Below are positions 9,655 to 17,983 of a stretch of DNA of 43,096 nt, in pieces. Both the position numbers and the translations under genes were made by a program. The stretch covers positions 1 through 43,096 of the forward strand of contig CAMBEP010000041.1 in assembly GCA_945865635.1 (NCBI GenBank). The letters are read 5' to 3'. The number at the start of each line of letters is the position of its first letter. Position 1 is the first letter of the stretch. This stretch comes from Candidatus Kuenenia stuttgartensis. Its GTDB lineage: Bacteria; Planctomycetota; Planctomycetia; Isosphaerales; Isosphaeraceae. The notes below the pieces were generated by a model. That model had not been told where the DNA came from. It was given only the letters and a program-made list of their open reading frames with translations, and searched no databases.

Positions 9655-9928
9655 GGTCGAAAAGAAGTACCTGGCCCGTTGCGGGCGGATCATTTGCCTT
9701 TGTGTGTTGAAAAACGAAGCCCACCAGACTGGCAATCAGGCTGCGTTAGTGCACATGTTCCGTTTGATGTGCTGTTCTTATAAGCAATCATAGCAGATTA
9801 ACGCGAGAACGTGCAGATCATCTGCAAAATCGCAAATCCTCGCCCCCCCACCACCAATCCCGGCCAGGATCGGCACAAGCCTCTTTTATAGTCTGGGTGG
9901 TCACAAATGACACATTTCGCATTTAAAG

Positions 9929-10115
9929 GATGCCCGAGGCATTAGAATCGTGTAGCCTGTGGTTGAGCGCAGCGGCACCTTCCGGATTTGCATGCGAAAA
10001 AAAATACTGCTTGCACCCCGGCCGGGGTGCAAGAACATTGGTCGTGTCGTCGTCCGGTGGTTTCGTCGCTTGCGCTGCTCAACCACCGGCTACACGCTGC
10101 GATGCCTCCGGCATC
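9929..10115. repeat. REPIN-like large inverted repeat
   Basis: Two REP-like sequences face each other around position 10022. On the plus strand GTGTAGCCTGTGGTTGAGC starts at 9950. On the minus strand GTGTAGCCGGTGGTTGAGC starts at 10095. Each has the GTAG head typical of REP elements. The right REP has a perfect internal 9-bp stem (CCGGTGGTT, 10054-10062, with AACCACCGG, 10081-10089). Outside the REPs are GATGCC...GGCATT (9929-9943) and GATGCC...GGCATC (10101-10115). At the centre is a perfect 24-bp palindrome (10010-10033). The whole could fold as one long hairpin. It lies about 190 bp upstream of a RAYT transposase gene. Confidence 0.85.
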
Positions 10116-10308
10116 GTTTTCGATCAAAATATCTCGTTTATGACCGCGAAGAGTATAACCAAGAATTTCAGGATCCGCCTATTTGTGTTCGATGCGTTTG
10201 GAAAGCAAACGTAAAGATGCAAAAATAGATTCTGAATTGGTTTGAATCTTTATCAAAATTTCCGTTTTTTTTCTTGACATAAGACTCACAACTGCTTAAA
10301 TTTACAAA

Positions 10309-10974
10309 ATGGCACGTCTCCCACGCAATACATTTGCTGATTTCACCTACCATGTCTACAATCGTGGCATTGGTTTGGCGGAAGTGTTTCATGAGCCGGC
10401 GGATTATGCGGCACTGATCAATCTGATCGCCAGCAGTTCGGAACAGATACCGATGCGGGTACTTGGTTATTGCTTGATGCCGGACCATTACCACATGGTG
10501 TTGCAGCCTTATGAGGATCGGGATCTGAGTCGCTGGGTTCACCGATTGATGACGGGTTATCTTCGATATTACCGTCAGAAGCATGGTGTGGTTGGCAATC
10601 TTTGGAATGCGCGGTTCAAGTCATTCCCGTGCCAGCACGACCGGCACCTGCGTACGGTGATTCGATATTGCGAAACGAATCCGATTCGGGCGGGGCTTGT
10701 GGAACGTGCAGAGAAATGGAAATATGGATCACTTTATGCGACGGCCAATCAGAAGGGCCCGGTGGCGATTGAACCTGGCCCGATAAGGCGGGGCAAGGCC
10801 TGGGTGGAATTGGCCAATGAGCCGATGAAAGAGCGGGACCTGGGCTTGATGCGTCATAGCCTGAGGCGAGGGACACCTTATGGCGATTCTGAGTGGATGA
10901 TTCAAACGGCACGGATACATGGAACCGAAGCGACATTGAAACCGATTGGCAGACCACGGAAAAGCGAAATTTAA
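10309..10974 (+). CDS. REP-associated tyrosine transposase (RAYT, Y1/IS200-like)
   Basis: This 221-residue protein belongs to the Y1 transposase (HUH endonuclease) superfamily. The metal-binding HUH motif is at residues 60-62 within CLMPDHYHMVLQP. The catalytic tyrosine is probably Tyr120 in VIRYCETNPIRAGLVE, and the WNARFKSFPC block is typical of RAYTs. Such proteins cut and join single-stranded DNA at REP hairpins and are thought to spread REP and REPIN elements. The stem-loop element centred at 10022 directly upstream carries GTAG-headed REPs, the expected substrate. No terminal IS ends or second transposition gene (tnpB) are seen, which fits a domesticated single-copy RAYT. The start at 10309 gives a normal N-terminus (MARLPRNTFADFTYHVYNRG). 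Confidence 0.92.
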   Translation: MARLPRNTFADFTYHVYNRGIGLAEVFHEPADYAALINLIASSSEQIPMRVLGYCLMPDHYHMVLQPYEDRDLSRWVHRLMTGYLRYYRQKHGVVGNLWNARFKSFPCQHDRHLRTVIRYCETNPIRAGLVERAEKWKYGSLYATANQKGPVAIEPGPIRRGKAWVELANEPMKERDLGLMRHSLRRGTPYGDSEWMIQTARIHGTEATLKPIGRPRKSEI

Positions 10975-11039
10975 ATTCAGGAGTCGATTTTTGGATACTT
11001 TCCGCAGCCCTATCGCGACCCAAGACATACGGACTTGAC

Positions 11040-12224
11040 ATGAATCGCCCGACTGGACTCTTGCTGGCTGGTCTTTTGGCTTGGTTTTTGCCGGCTTTTG
11101 TGATGGCACAGGAATCGAGGCCGACGTATTTGATTGGTTATACGGAGGGTCGCAATGATCTGCCGGAGGGTCAATTTGCAAACTGGGTCACGAACCGGGC
11201 CTGTCTGGCCAGAGCCGATGGCACAGGCAGGCGTGTTCTGGCGGAGGAACTGACGCAGAAGTCTTATCAGTGGAGTCAGTTTGCCGGCTGGTCGCCGAAT
11301 GGGCAGCAGGCGGTGATCATCTCGCTTTGGGAGAGCCCTGAGAATGCAGCTTGGGAGCGAGAGCACAAGACATTCCGCATGACGGAAGGCTGGCTGGTGG
11401 ATTCCTGCCTGATGGAGGTTTCGACGGGCAAAGTCAAAAACCTCACGGCGATTGATCGGGTGAGCATTTATAATACAGGCCTGTTTTTCCTGCCAGATGG
11501 GGCCGGGTTTGGTTTTACACCTTTGATCAAAGGCATTTCGAAACCCTTTGTCATGGATCTGGATGGGCACCGGAAGCGTGATGTTTCTGGCAATGGCGAC
11601 GGATTCGCTTATGGATATAGCGCATCACCGAGCGGGAAACAGATCAGCTATCATGAAAACTACCAGATTTTCATTTCAAATACGGACGGGACAGGCAAAA
11701 TCAAGGTCCATACGGGCAACCCCTTCAATTTTGCACCGAGCTGGTCGCCCGACGGGCAATGGCTGACATTTGTTTCTGGCGAGCATTACAATTGCCATCC
11801 CCATATTGTAAAAAACGATGGTCAGGGGCTTCGGAAGCTGGCCGATCGCGGTGGTTATAAAGGCACGATTGAGCGCCTGAAAACGCCTGACTTTCATAGC
11901 GAGAGCAGCGATGTACCGGTTTGGTCGCCCGATAGCAGCCATATTTACTATACGGCCAAGGTGGGTGAAAGTATCGAACTGATGCGAATTTCCCTATCAG
12001 GCAAACCCGAGCAACTGACATTTTCCAGGCCAGGCACGAAGCACTACCACCCGAGCGTATCGCCGGACGGCAACTGGGTCATGTTTGGATCTGACCGAAG
12101 CGGTGTCATGCAGCTTTACGTTGCCCGTGCCGATGGCAAAGACGCGTTGCCGGTGACTCAGGTTCCAGCCAATTCCTGCGCCATGCACGGCATGTGGCAA
12201 CCGGCCCAGAAACCGGCTCGATGA
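11040..12224 (+). CDS. Secreted TolB-like beta-propeller (PD40 repeats)
   Basis: The 394-residue product begins with a clear signal peptide (MNRPTGLLLAGLLAWFLPAFVMA, cleavage near A-Q). It then carries several WD40-like PD40 repeats, recognisable as SWSPDGQWLTFVS, VWSPDSSHIYYTA and SVSPDGNWVMFGSD. This is the six-bladed propeller fold of TolB and of the N-terminal domains of prolyl oligopeptidases, but no peptidase domain follows. It is probably periplasmic and binding rather than catalytic. The frame is open upstream to 10893, but that would overlap the RAYT gene, and the signal peptide fixes the start at 11040. It lies 65 bp after the RAYT gene but probably has no functional link to it. Confidence 0.85.
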   Translation: MNRPTGLLLAGLLAWFLPAFVMAQESRPTYLIGYTEGRNDLPEGQFANWVTNRACLARADGTGRRVLAEELTQKSYQWSQFAGWSPNGQQAVIISLWESPENAAWEREHKTFRMTEGWLVDSCLMEVSTGKVKNLTAIDRVSIYNTGLFFLPDGAGFGFTPLIKGISKPFVMDLDGHRKRDVSGNGDGFAYGYSASPSGKQISYHENYQIFISNTDGTGKIKVHTGNPFNFAPSWSPDGQWLTFVSGEHYNCHPHIVKNDGQGLRKLADRGGYKGTIERLKTPDFHSESSDVPVWSPDSSHIYYTAKVGESIELMRISLSGKPEQLTFSRPGTKHYHPSVSPDGNWVMFGSDRSGVMQLYVARADGKDALPVTQVPANSCAMHGMWQPAQKPAR

Positions 12225-12276
12225 GAATTGCGTTTTTTTTTGGTGGAACCGAAAAGAAAAAAAGGCCGGTTTGCCA

Positions 12277-13548
12277 TCAGGGTGCAATGAGGCCGGCGAT
12301 TTGTTTGGCGATTGTGGAGTAGCCCTCGGGCCGGGGATGGCTGTCATAGGCCCAGAACTGGGGTTGACCCTTGGCCTCTTCTGCCACAAGAGCGGGGGTG
12401 GTATCGACAAATGGGATATTCAGGCGGTCGCACATGGCTTTTATCTGAATGGCCTGCATTTTATATTCGGGGTCAGTGCAGAGCGACCTTGCAATGGATT
12501 CTGGCATTTTCAGGTCCATCAGGGGCTGGGCATAACGGGGGTGAACTGTTCCATGAAATGGTACATAGGCCAGTACAAATTTCACATTGAGGCTTTGGCA
12601 CATCTGCTGAATGACTCGCAGATGCGATTCGAGTGACCGCCGGAGAGTCAAATCGGTTCGGATCATGTTGGGCATCAGCTCTGATTGCTGGATCAGCCAT
12701 GGGTTGAGCTGGCCTGCCCGCATGGCGTTTTCCAATTCGGGCTTGAGGCCCGGCAATGGTGGCGAGTCGGGTTTGAATGGGTTGGTCGAGTCGGGTGTCG
12801 GCGCGAAATAGCGAATGGTTTTGGTAAAGAAACGGGAATAAACAGGGCCTTGATTGACAAGTCGCTGCACAACGGCGAGAAACCGCGGCAATCGGGACTC
12901 GGCCTTGTTGTCGGCCTCATCCTGCACGATTTTTGCAAGCATCACGCGGAGTTCGGTGATCGATGGGGTCTTATATTGATCGAGCGGAGCAACGGTGTCG
13001 TTGGCATTGAGGACCAGAACCAGGGTTTGAGGGGTGAGCAAAGCGGTGGAATCGCAACTGAGCTGGACCACTTTATCGAGTGTGGCGGCCACGACGCCCA
13101 GGTTCAGGACTTCATAGCCATTCCCGAGCAAGGTTCCGAGCTGGGCCGGTATGGTTTGGCTGGCGGCAGCGCCCTGGCCTTCGGTCACACTGTCGCCGAC
13201 CACAAGCAGGCGTTTGCGACCGGGCGAGGGTGTAATCGCAAAATCGCGTTCGCGAAATCCAAACCTGTTGAGATTATGGAGATGGCTCCAGCCATCCGGC
13301 GAGCTTTCGAACCGGATTTTGTCATACACCAGACCACGCTTCATAAGCGGCTGGAACCGCGGATCCGTTTCGGCCAGAAGCTGATAGCGAATCCGATTAA
13401 ACCTTGTGGTTTCAGGTATCGGAAAAACAAGCCGAAATGCAACTTCCTGAAATACCAGGATCGCAACCAATAAAACCATCACAAAAAGATGGCGGCGGCG
13501 GTTTGAGATTTTGCGGCCGGGGCTGCCTGGCCTGGAGGGTTCGCTCAT
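12277..13548 (-). CDS. Membrane-anchored SGNH/GDSL hydrolase-like protein
   Basis: This protein of about 423 residues has a basic N-terminus (GRKISNRRRH), then one hydrophobic segment (LFVMVLLVAILVFQEVAF) that probably anchors it with the catalytic part outside. The SGNH hydrolase blocks are visible: VVGDSVTEGQG with the nucleophile Ser, a Gly block (NLGVVAA), LVLNANDT as the Asn block, and YDSHPRPEGYSTIA near the C-terminus with the Asp-x-x-His pair. The family includes esterases and O-acetylhydrolases that act on lipids or polysaccharides, and the substrate cannot be told. The frame continues upstream to 13614, but the ATG at 13548 (MSEPSRPGSPGRK) gives a more natural start. It converges with the propeller gene, with 52 bp between stop codons. 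Confidence 0.85.
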   Translation of the reverse strand: MSEPSRPGSPGRKISNRRRHLFVMVLLVAILVFQEVAFRLVFPIPETTRFNRIRYQLLAETDPRFQPLMKRGLVYDKIRFESSPDGWSHLHNLNRFGFRERDFAITPSPGRKRLLVVGDSVTEGQGAAASQTIPAQLGTLLGNGYEVLNLGVVAATLDKVVQLSCDSTALLTPQTLVLVLNANDTVAPLDQYKTPSITELRVMLAKIVQDEADNKAESRLPRFLAVVQRLVNQGPVYSRFFTKTIRYFAPTPDSTNPFKPDSPPLPGLKPELENAMRAGQLNPWLIQQSELMPNMIRTDLTLRRSLESHLRVIQQMCQSLNVKFVLAYVPFHGTVHPRYAQPLMDLKMPESIARSLCTDPEYKMQAIQIKAMCDRLNIPFVDTTPALVAEEAKGQPQFWAYDSHPRPEGYSTIAKQIAGLIAP

Positions 13549-13708
13549 GACTGCGGACTCGCTTCCCGATTCCCAAAGCCCAAAATGGCCGGCGCAAGCT
13601 GGAGGCCCGGCCACTGGACGTTATTTTGATGATTTGGCCATGTCCTGATGATACCGCAAACGGATCGCCGCCGGCCAGTTGCTGCATCTCTGCGTCTTTA
13701 TTCAGAGA

Positions 13709-14599
13709 TCAAGCCTTGGGGGGTTTGGCGATGGCGGCAGCGGGGTCGGCCTCGCGCGGGAATCGCAAGGTAAATGTGGCCCCATGGCCGGGTTTCGATT
13801 CCACTCGCAATCGTCCTTGATGGGCTTCAATAATGTCTCTACAAACGGGCAGTCCAAGGCCGGTTCCGCCCAGCCCGCTTTCATCGCCGGGTGGTTTGGT
13901 GGTGAAAAATGGCTCGAAGATTCGTTTCAAGATGGCTGGCTCCATGCCTGGGCCGCTATCCGAGATGGCGACCTCCGCCCATTTTCCGGTACTATCGGTT
14001 CCAACACTGACCACCAGCCGGCCATGCCCCTGTGCCCCCATGGCCTGACGAGCATTAATGATCAGATTCAGAAAGACCTGCTGGATCTGAGGCGGGCAGA
14101 CCTTTGCAAACGGGCGGCTGCGGATGTTCAGGACCAGTTCCACCCGATGCTTTTCGAGGTCTTTGGCCGTGAGCATCAAAGTCTCTTCCGCAAGTCTGGC
14201 CAGGTCGGCCAGCGACTTCTGATTCAAGTTGGGCCGGGCCAGACCAAGCATGCCTGTGGTGATTGTGGTGGCTCTCTGGGCTGCATTGAGGATTTTTTCG
14301 AGCGACTTTGTTCGAAATTCCGGGTCGGGGGATCGATGCCCCATCTTGGCATAGCTGAGGATCGGAGTCAGGGCATTGTTCAGCTCATGGCAGACACTGC
14401 CAGCAAGCACGCCCAGACTGCTGACACGCTGAAGTTCACGCACCTGCCAGCGAAGTCGCTCGTTTTCTTCGCGTAAACTGGCTATGATCGCTGAGTCGTG
14501 CATGACCACTGGAGGATTACGTGCTGCACGCTGCGTTTCAATTTTGGATGACGCTGGCGAGGTGTCGGAGAGTGGCCGTGTGCCGTTAACCGATGCCAT
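13709..14599 (-). CDS. Soluble sensor histidine kinase
   Basis: This 296-residue kinase starts with a disordered N-terminus and a short coiled coil (SLREENERLRWQVRELQ). The dimerisation and phosphoacceptor region follows, with His71 in SVCHELNNALTPILSY. The HATPase_c domain shows the N box (QQVFLNLIINARQAM, about 174-187), G1 (DSGPGM, from 214), F (FEPFFTTK) and G2 (GTGLGL). No membrane segment, PAS or other sensor domain is present, so the input is probably a cytoplasmic partner. The frame extends to 14794, but the ATG at 14599 is preceded by GAGGT at a 9-nt distance, which decides the start. No response regulator gene is adjacent, so it is an orphan here. Its E-L-N-N phosphoacceptor motif resembles NtrB-type kinases. 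Confidence 0.93.
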   Translation of the reverse strand: MASVNGTRPLSDTSPASSKIETQRAARNPPVVMHDSAIIASLREENERLRWQVRELQRVSSLGVLAGSVCHELNNALTPILSYAKMGHRSPDPEFRTKSLEKILNAAQRATTITTGMLGLARPNLNQKSLADLARLAEETLMLTAKDLEKHRVELVLNIRSRPFAKVCPPQIQQVFLNLIINARQAMGAQGHGRLVVSVGTDSTGKWAEVAISDSGPGMEPAILKRIFEPFFTTKPPGDESGLGGTGLGLPVCRDIIEAHQGRLRVESKPGHGATFTLRFPREADPAAAIAKPPKA

Positions 14600-14792
14600 A
14601 ACCGTTTTACCTCGGCTCGTCGAATCAGGATTCGACTGATTGGGAAACTTCAGGACCTGGCACTCGAACCAGCATGCTGATTCGAACGATTCTTGGTATG
14701 GTATCGGACATAACGGATGTAACGGTTGAGCCAATTCCGCACCAAGTCCCCTGCCCTGACCCCGACCAACCACCATGAACACGCTGTAAACC

Positions 14793-15551
14793 ATGCTTTC
14801 AAAACCATCTATTGATAAAAAGTTTCATCAGATTTATTGGCAGACCTGGAGCCAACTCGTCTTTGTGCACTGGGCTGTCAGCCCGGCGGCCATCGCAGCG
14901 ATACTGCCCGGGGAACTTGAGCCAGATCTCTATGAGGGAAAGGCTTATGTCGGCCTGGTTCCGTTTCGGATGAGTGCGATTCGGCCGGTTTTTTTGCCCG
15001 CTTTACCCGGTCTCTCCAGAACCCTTGAAACGAATATTCGGACTTATGTAAAGCTCCGGAATTGCCAGGGCGACCCAACTCCCGCGGTCTGGTTTTTCAG
15101 CCTGGAGGCCGAAAACCCCGTGGCGGTGATTCTGGCCCGGTTGGGCTATGGCCTGCCCTATTTTCAAGCGAGCATGTGGCTGAATTCAGAGCGCGATCCG
15201 GCCGGCATGACCCATTATTCGGCCGGCAGCGTGCGTCACTGGCCCAAGCCGGCGCCTGTGGAATCGGTGGTCGAGGCCAGGTTTGCCGACCATCCGCTTG
15301 AACCGGCCCGGCCCGGATCGCTTGAAGCCTTTCTGATAGAGCGCTATGCGCTCTTTGCGAAACATCGTGGCAAGCTTCTGCATGCCTTGGTCAAGCACGA
15401 TCCGTATCGCATTGCACCGGGAGAACTTACGAGATGCCAATCAGGCTTGTTGACTGCGGCCGGTCTGCCGGCCCTGACCACGGATCAGGCGGCGATTGTT
15501 CACAGGGCCGCCGATGTGCGCGTACGCATTGGGTGCGCTGAGGGGGTCTGA
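14793..15551 (+). CDS. DUF2071 (YqjF-like) family protein
   Basis: The 252-residue protein matches the YqjF/DUF2071 family: an early W-x-x-L-V-F-V-H-W pattern, then LPGELEPDLYEGKAYVGLVPFRM, ETNIRTYVK, VWFFSLEAENPVAVILAR and LPYFQASM. Together these form the acetoacetate-decarboxylase-like fold of this family. The biochemical function is unknown. No signal peptide is seen, so it is probably cytoplasmic. The ATG at 14793 lies 193 bp from the divergently transcribed histidine kinase start, so the two may share a promoter region. Its stop codon is 13 bp from the convergent pyrD stop. Confidence 0.88.
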   Translation: MLSKPSIDKKFHQIYWQTWSQLVFVHWAVSPAAIAAILPGELEPDLYEGKAYVGLVPFRMSAIRPVFLPALPGLSRTLETNIRTYVKLRNCQGDPTPAVWFFSLEAENPVAVILARLGYGLPYFQASMWLNSERDPAGMTHYSAGSVRHWPKPAPVESVVEARFADHPLEPARPGSLEAFLIERYALFAKHRGKLLHALVKHDPYRIAPGELTRCQSGLLTAAGLPALTTDQAAIVHRAADVRVRIGCAEGV

Positions 15552-15564
15552 AACGACCGGCTTC

Positions 15565-16500
15565 TCAAGAGCGGTTTGACCGAAGCGTACCGATCAGCTC
15601 TCGAACCGATTCAAGCCCTTCTTCAACAAGGGTTTCGCGGATTTGACCAACGAGCCGGCCGCTCACACTGGGGTCTGCAAATGTGGCGGTACCGATCTGC
15701 ACGGCCGAGGCGCCTGCCACGATGAATTCAAGAACGTCGTTGAGCGAGCTGATTCCTCCGATGCCGATGATGGGCAAATTGGGCAAGGCACGGTGGACTT
15801 CCCAGACCATCCTTAGGGCAAGTGGCTTGATGGCAGGCCCTGAGAGGCCGCCGATATCATTGGCCAGGATAGGGCGGCGCTTGCGCCAGTTGACGGCCAT
15901 GCCTCGAAAGGTATTGACCAGGCTGACGGCATCGGCCCCGCCCTCAAGAGCGGCACGGGCGGGGGCGACAATGTCGGTCACATTGGGGGTCAGCTTGGCG
16001 ACGATCGGATGCGGGCAGACATACCGAACCCGCTCTACAAGGGTTCGGATCAGGCGCGGATCGACCCCCAGATCAAGCCCATGGCTGACATTTGGGCAGG
16101 AAATATTGAGCTCCAGAGCAGCCACACCCGACTCACGACCGACCTTTGCGGCCATTTCCACAAACTGGTCGATATCCTCACCCGCGATATTGACAAATAT
16201 GGACGTGCCCACCGTGCGGAGCCAAGGCAGGTGATTGGCCAGAAAGTAGTCGAGCCCATCGTTGTCAAGGCCGATGGCGTTGAGCATTCCCGACGCCGTT
16301 TCAACAATTCTTGGAGTCGCGTTGCCGGCTCTTGGCTGATTGGTGACCGTTTTCGGAACGATTCCGCCCAATTCCGCAAGATTCACAAATGGCAGCATCT
16401 CCCGGGCGTAGCCGAACGTGCCTGAGGCCACCAGAATGGGGTTCTTGAGACTCAATCGGCCCAGCGATACAGAAAGGTCCACTGAGCTGGGATCCATCAT
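15565..16500 (-). CDS. pyrD: Dihydroorotate dehydrogenase, class 1B catalytic subunit
   Basis: This FMN-dependent TIM-barrel enzyme of about 311 residues oxidises dihydroorotate to orotate in pyrimidine synthesis. It shows LKNPILVASGTFGYARE, the substrate-binding SGMLNAIGLDNDG region, the catalytic Cys in LELNISCPNVSHG (Cys marks class 1), LVNTFRGMAV, and the phosphate-binding IGIGGISSLNDVLEF and GASAVQIGTATF segments. Class 1B enzymes use NAD through an iron-sulphur subunit, PyrK. No pyrK is visible in this window, so the partner must lie elsewhere if this is 1B. A GTG start at 16515 is possible, but I prefer the ATG at 16500 (the second of the pair, at 16497, is also possible). It is cytoplasmic. 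Confidence 0.93.
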   Translation of the reverse strand: MMDPSSVDLSVSLGRLSLKNPILVASGTFGYAREMLPFVNLAELGGIVPKTVTNQPRAGNATPRIVETASGMLNAIGLDNDGLDYFLANHLPWLRTVGTSIFVNIAGEDIDQFVEMAAKVGRESGVAALELNISCPNVSHGLDLGVDPRLIRTLVERVRYVCPHPIVAKLTPNVTDIVAPARAALEGGADAVSLVNTFRGMAVNWRKRRPILANDIGGLSGPAIKPLALRMVWEVHRALPNLPIIGIGGISSLNDVLEFIVAGASAVQIGTATFADPSVSGRLVGQIRETLVEEGLESVRELIGTLRSNRS

Positions 16501-16761
16501 CGGGTGGTTGGTCACGGCGTTTTTTTTTGGGCTTGTTTATTGGAGAGGTCGGGTTGTTTTGTTTTCTGGATTTGTCACTCCCTCTATTTATATGAAATTC
16601 GGGATGTCGGTGAAAGTTCAAAAACTGAGATTGACGGTTCAGGCGATTTGGAGAAGATTCGTTTCTATCGGACACAACTGGGTTTCGAACCCGTGTGCGT
16701 CAATCAATTCAAGCCGACCCAGAAACGGGGATTCGGCCGAGCATGGAGGCTCAAAAAGCTC

Positions 16762-17406
16762 ATGAAAGTTCGACCAGCACACTTTGATGAAATGTTTGCG
16801 GTATTTGGATGTGCGATTATTCTGGCTGTGGCGGGATGCAGTTGCCTGAATGGCAACAAGGGGCTTGAACCCGGTTTGACAACGGCGGCTGCCAAGCCGT
16901 CTGGGCCGCTCTCTGCCAACGAGGTTGTGGGGCTGCCAGGCGTGGTTGAGGCGAACAAAGTGGCCGGCACGATGAAAACGGACTCGGCCGTGAGTCAGAC
17001 TTCGTTCCAGCCTGAGATTGACAACCCGCAATTGCAACAAAAATTCAACAACCTTCAAAACCGGTTTCAACAGCGTGTGGATAAGACACAGGCCAGCGTG
17101 AACGAATCGGCCAAAGAGTTGAAGTCTCAGACGCGGAACACATTGGAATCAACGCGTGCCCAGTTACAGAACCAGGCGTCGCAGGTTCAGCAAAAAGTGA
17201 CTTCCCAAGCCAGGAAGTCAGAGCAGGCCGCCCAGAAGAAAGCCACAGAGCTGGGAACCAGTGCCGAAAAGTCGGTCACGAGTGGGGTCAGCGAGGCGTC
17301 GCAGAAAGTCGGTAGCACGCTGCAAAACGCCGCTGATAAAACGGGCCAGGCCACGAAAAAGGCAACGACTTCGGCGGGCAGGTTTCTTGATTCACTGCTT
17401 CCCTGA
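16762..17406 (+). CDS. Putative lipoprotein with long Gln-rich coiled coil
   Basis: The 214-residue product starts MKVRPAHFDE, then a hydrophobic segment and lipobox V-A-G-C with the acceptor Cys at residue 26. Residues about 90-205 are a heptad-like, Gln-, Lys- and Ala-rich region (FNNLQNRFQQRVDK, TRAQLQNQASQVQQK, KVGSTLQNAADKTGQA). It resembles apolipoprotein/LEA-type amphipathic helices and ends in RFLDSLLP. Such proteins may associate with membranes or the envelope, and no enzymatic function is visible. The frame is open upstream to 16504, but the lipoprotein signal and a GGAGG 12 nt before the ATG support 16762. It is followed by a strong terminator. Confidence 0.8.
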   Translation: MKVRPAHFDEMFAVFGCAIILAVAGCSCLNGNKGLEPGLTTAAAKPSGPLSANEVVGLPGVVEANKVAGTMKTDSAVSQTSFQPEIDNPQLQQKFNNLQNRFQQRVDKTQASVNESAKELKSQTRNTLESTRAQLQNQASQVQQKVTSQARKSEQAAQKKATELGTSAEKSVTSGVSEASQKVGSTLQNAADKTGQATKKATTSAGRFLDSLLP

Positions 17407-17474
17407 GTCCAGCCAGAGAGATTTTCCTGAGGAGCGGGGCCTCTCAGGGCAAAGCTTATTGATGATCGTTTATG

Positions 17475-17502
17475 GCATGGCCGGATTGGCCATGCTTTTT
17501 TT
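17475..17502 (+). terminator. Rho-independent terminator of the coiled-coil lipoprotein gene
   Basis: An 8-bp perfect stem (GCATGGCC, 17475-17482, with GGCCATGC, 17488-17495) with a GGATT loop is followed by seven T (17496-17502). Its tail touches the stop codon of the convergent tsaE gene. Confidence 0.88.
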
Positions 17503-17983
17503 AGGATTTTTCCGGCTCGGCCAAAGCAAGTTTGATTTCGAGTGGCAATTGCAATTCGGCGATACGTGTTGCCCCATCTTGCGAATGCCTGATCTTGATC
17601 CACCAAGTGCCCTTGGGCATGGATTGCTCGGCTTTATCGGCCCATTCGACAATTGAGACTCCGCCATTATCAAATGTCTCGCCCACACCCAGGGCCTCAA
17701 ACTGGTCTGGATCGTCGAGCCGATAAACATCAAAATGGTGCAATAAAAAGCCACGATCCGTTGGGTAATCCTGCTGCAAGAGATAGGTCGGGCTTGTCAC
17801 ACGGGATTCATCCACCCCCAAAGCGCGTGCCAAGCCTTTGGTGAATGTGGTTTTACCTGCTCCGAGGTCGCCTTCGAGTGCAATCACCACACCCGGCTGC
17901 ACAAAGCTGGCAAGTTCCTCGCCCAACTGCTTTGTGGCCGATTCATCCTTCAAAAATCGAATCAACGGCTCTTGATGCGTCAT
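17501..17983 (-). CDS. tsaE: tRNA threonylcarbamoyladenosine synthesis ATPase TsaE
   Basis: This 160-residue P-loop protein is the ATPase subunit of the TsaBDE complex, which transfers the threonylcarbamoyl group to A37 of ANN-decoding tRNAs. The Walker A motif is at residues 38-46 (GDLGAGKTT). It is followed by the family-specific VTSPTYLLQQDY region, HHFDVYRL, and IVEWADKAEQSMP with the conserved Glu-Trp-Ala-Asp. Length is normal. The ATG overlaps the thiL stop codon (ATGA), so translation is probably coupled. It is the last gene of a minus-strand series after the glycerate kinase gene and thiL. Confidence 0.96.
   Translation of the reverse strand: MTHQEPLIRFLKDESATKQLGEELASFVQPGVVIALEGDLGAGKTTFTKGLARALGVDESRVTSPTYLLQQDYPTDRGFLLHHFDVYRLDDPDQFEALGVGETFDNGGVSIVEWADKAEQSMPKGTWWIKIRHSQDGATRIAELQLPLEIKLALAEPEKS

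Noticed and set aside
12685..13473. Plus-strand open frame of 262 codons
   Set aside because: It is antisense to the SGNH hydrolase gene, whose catalytic blocks are intact, so it is a shadow.
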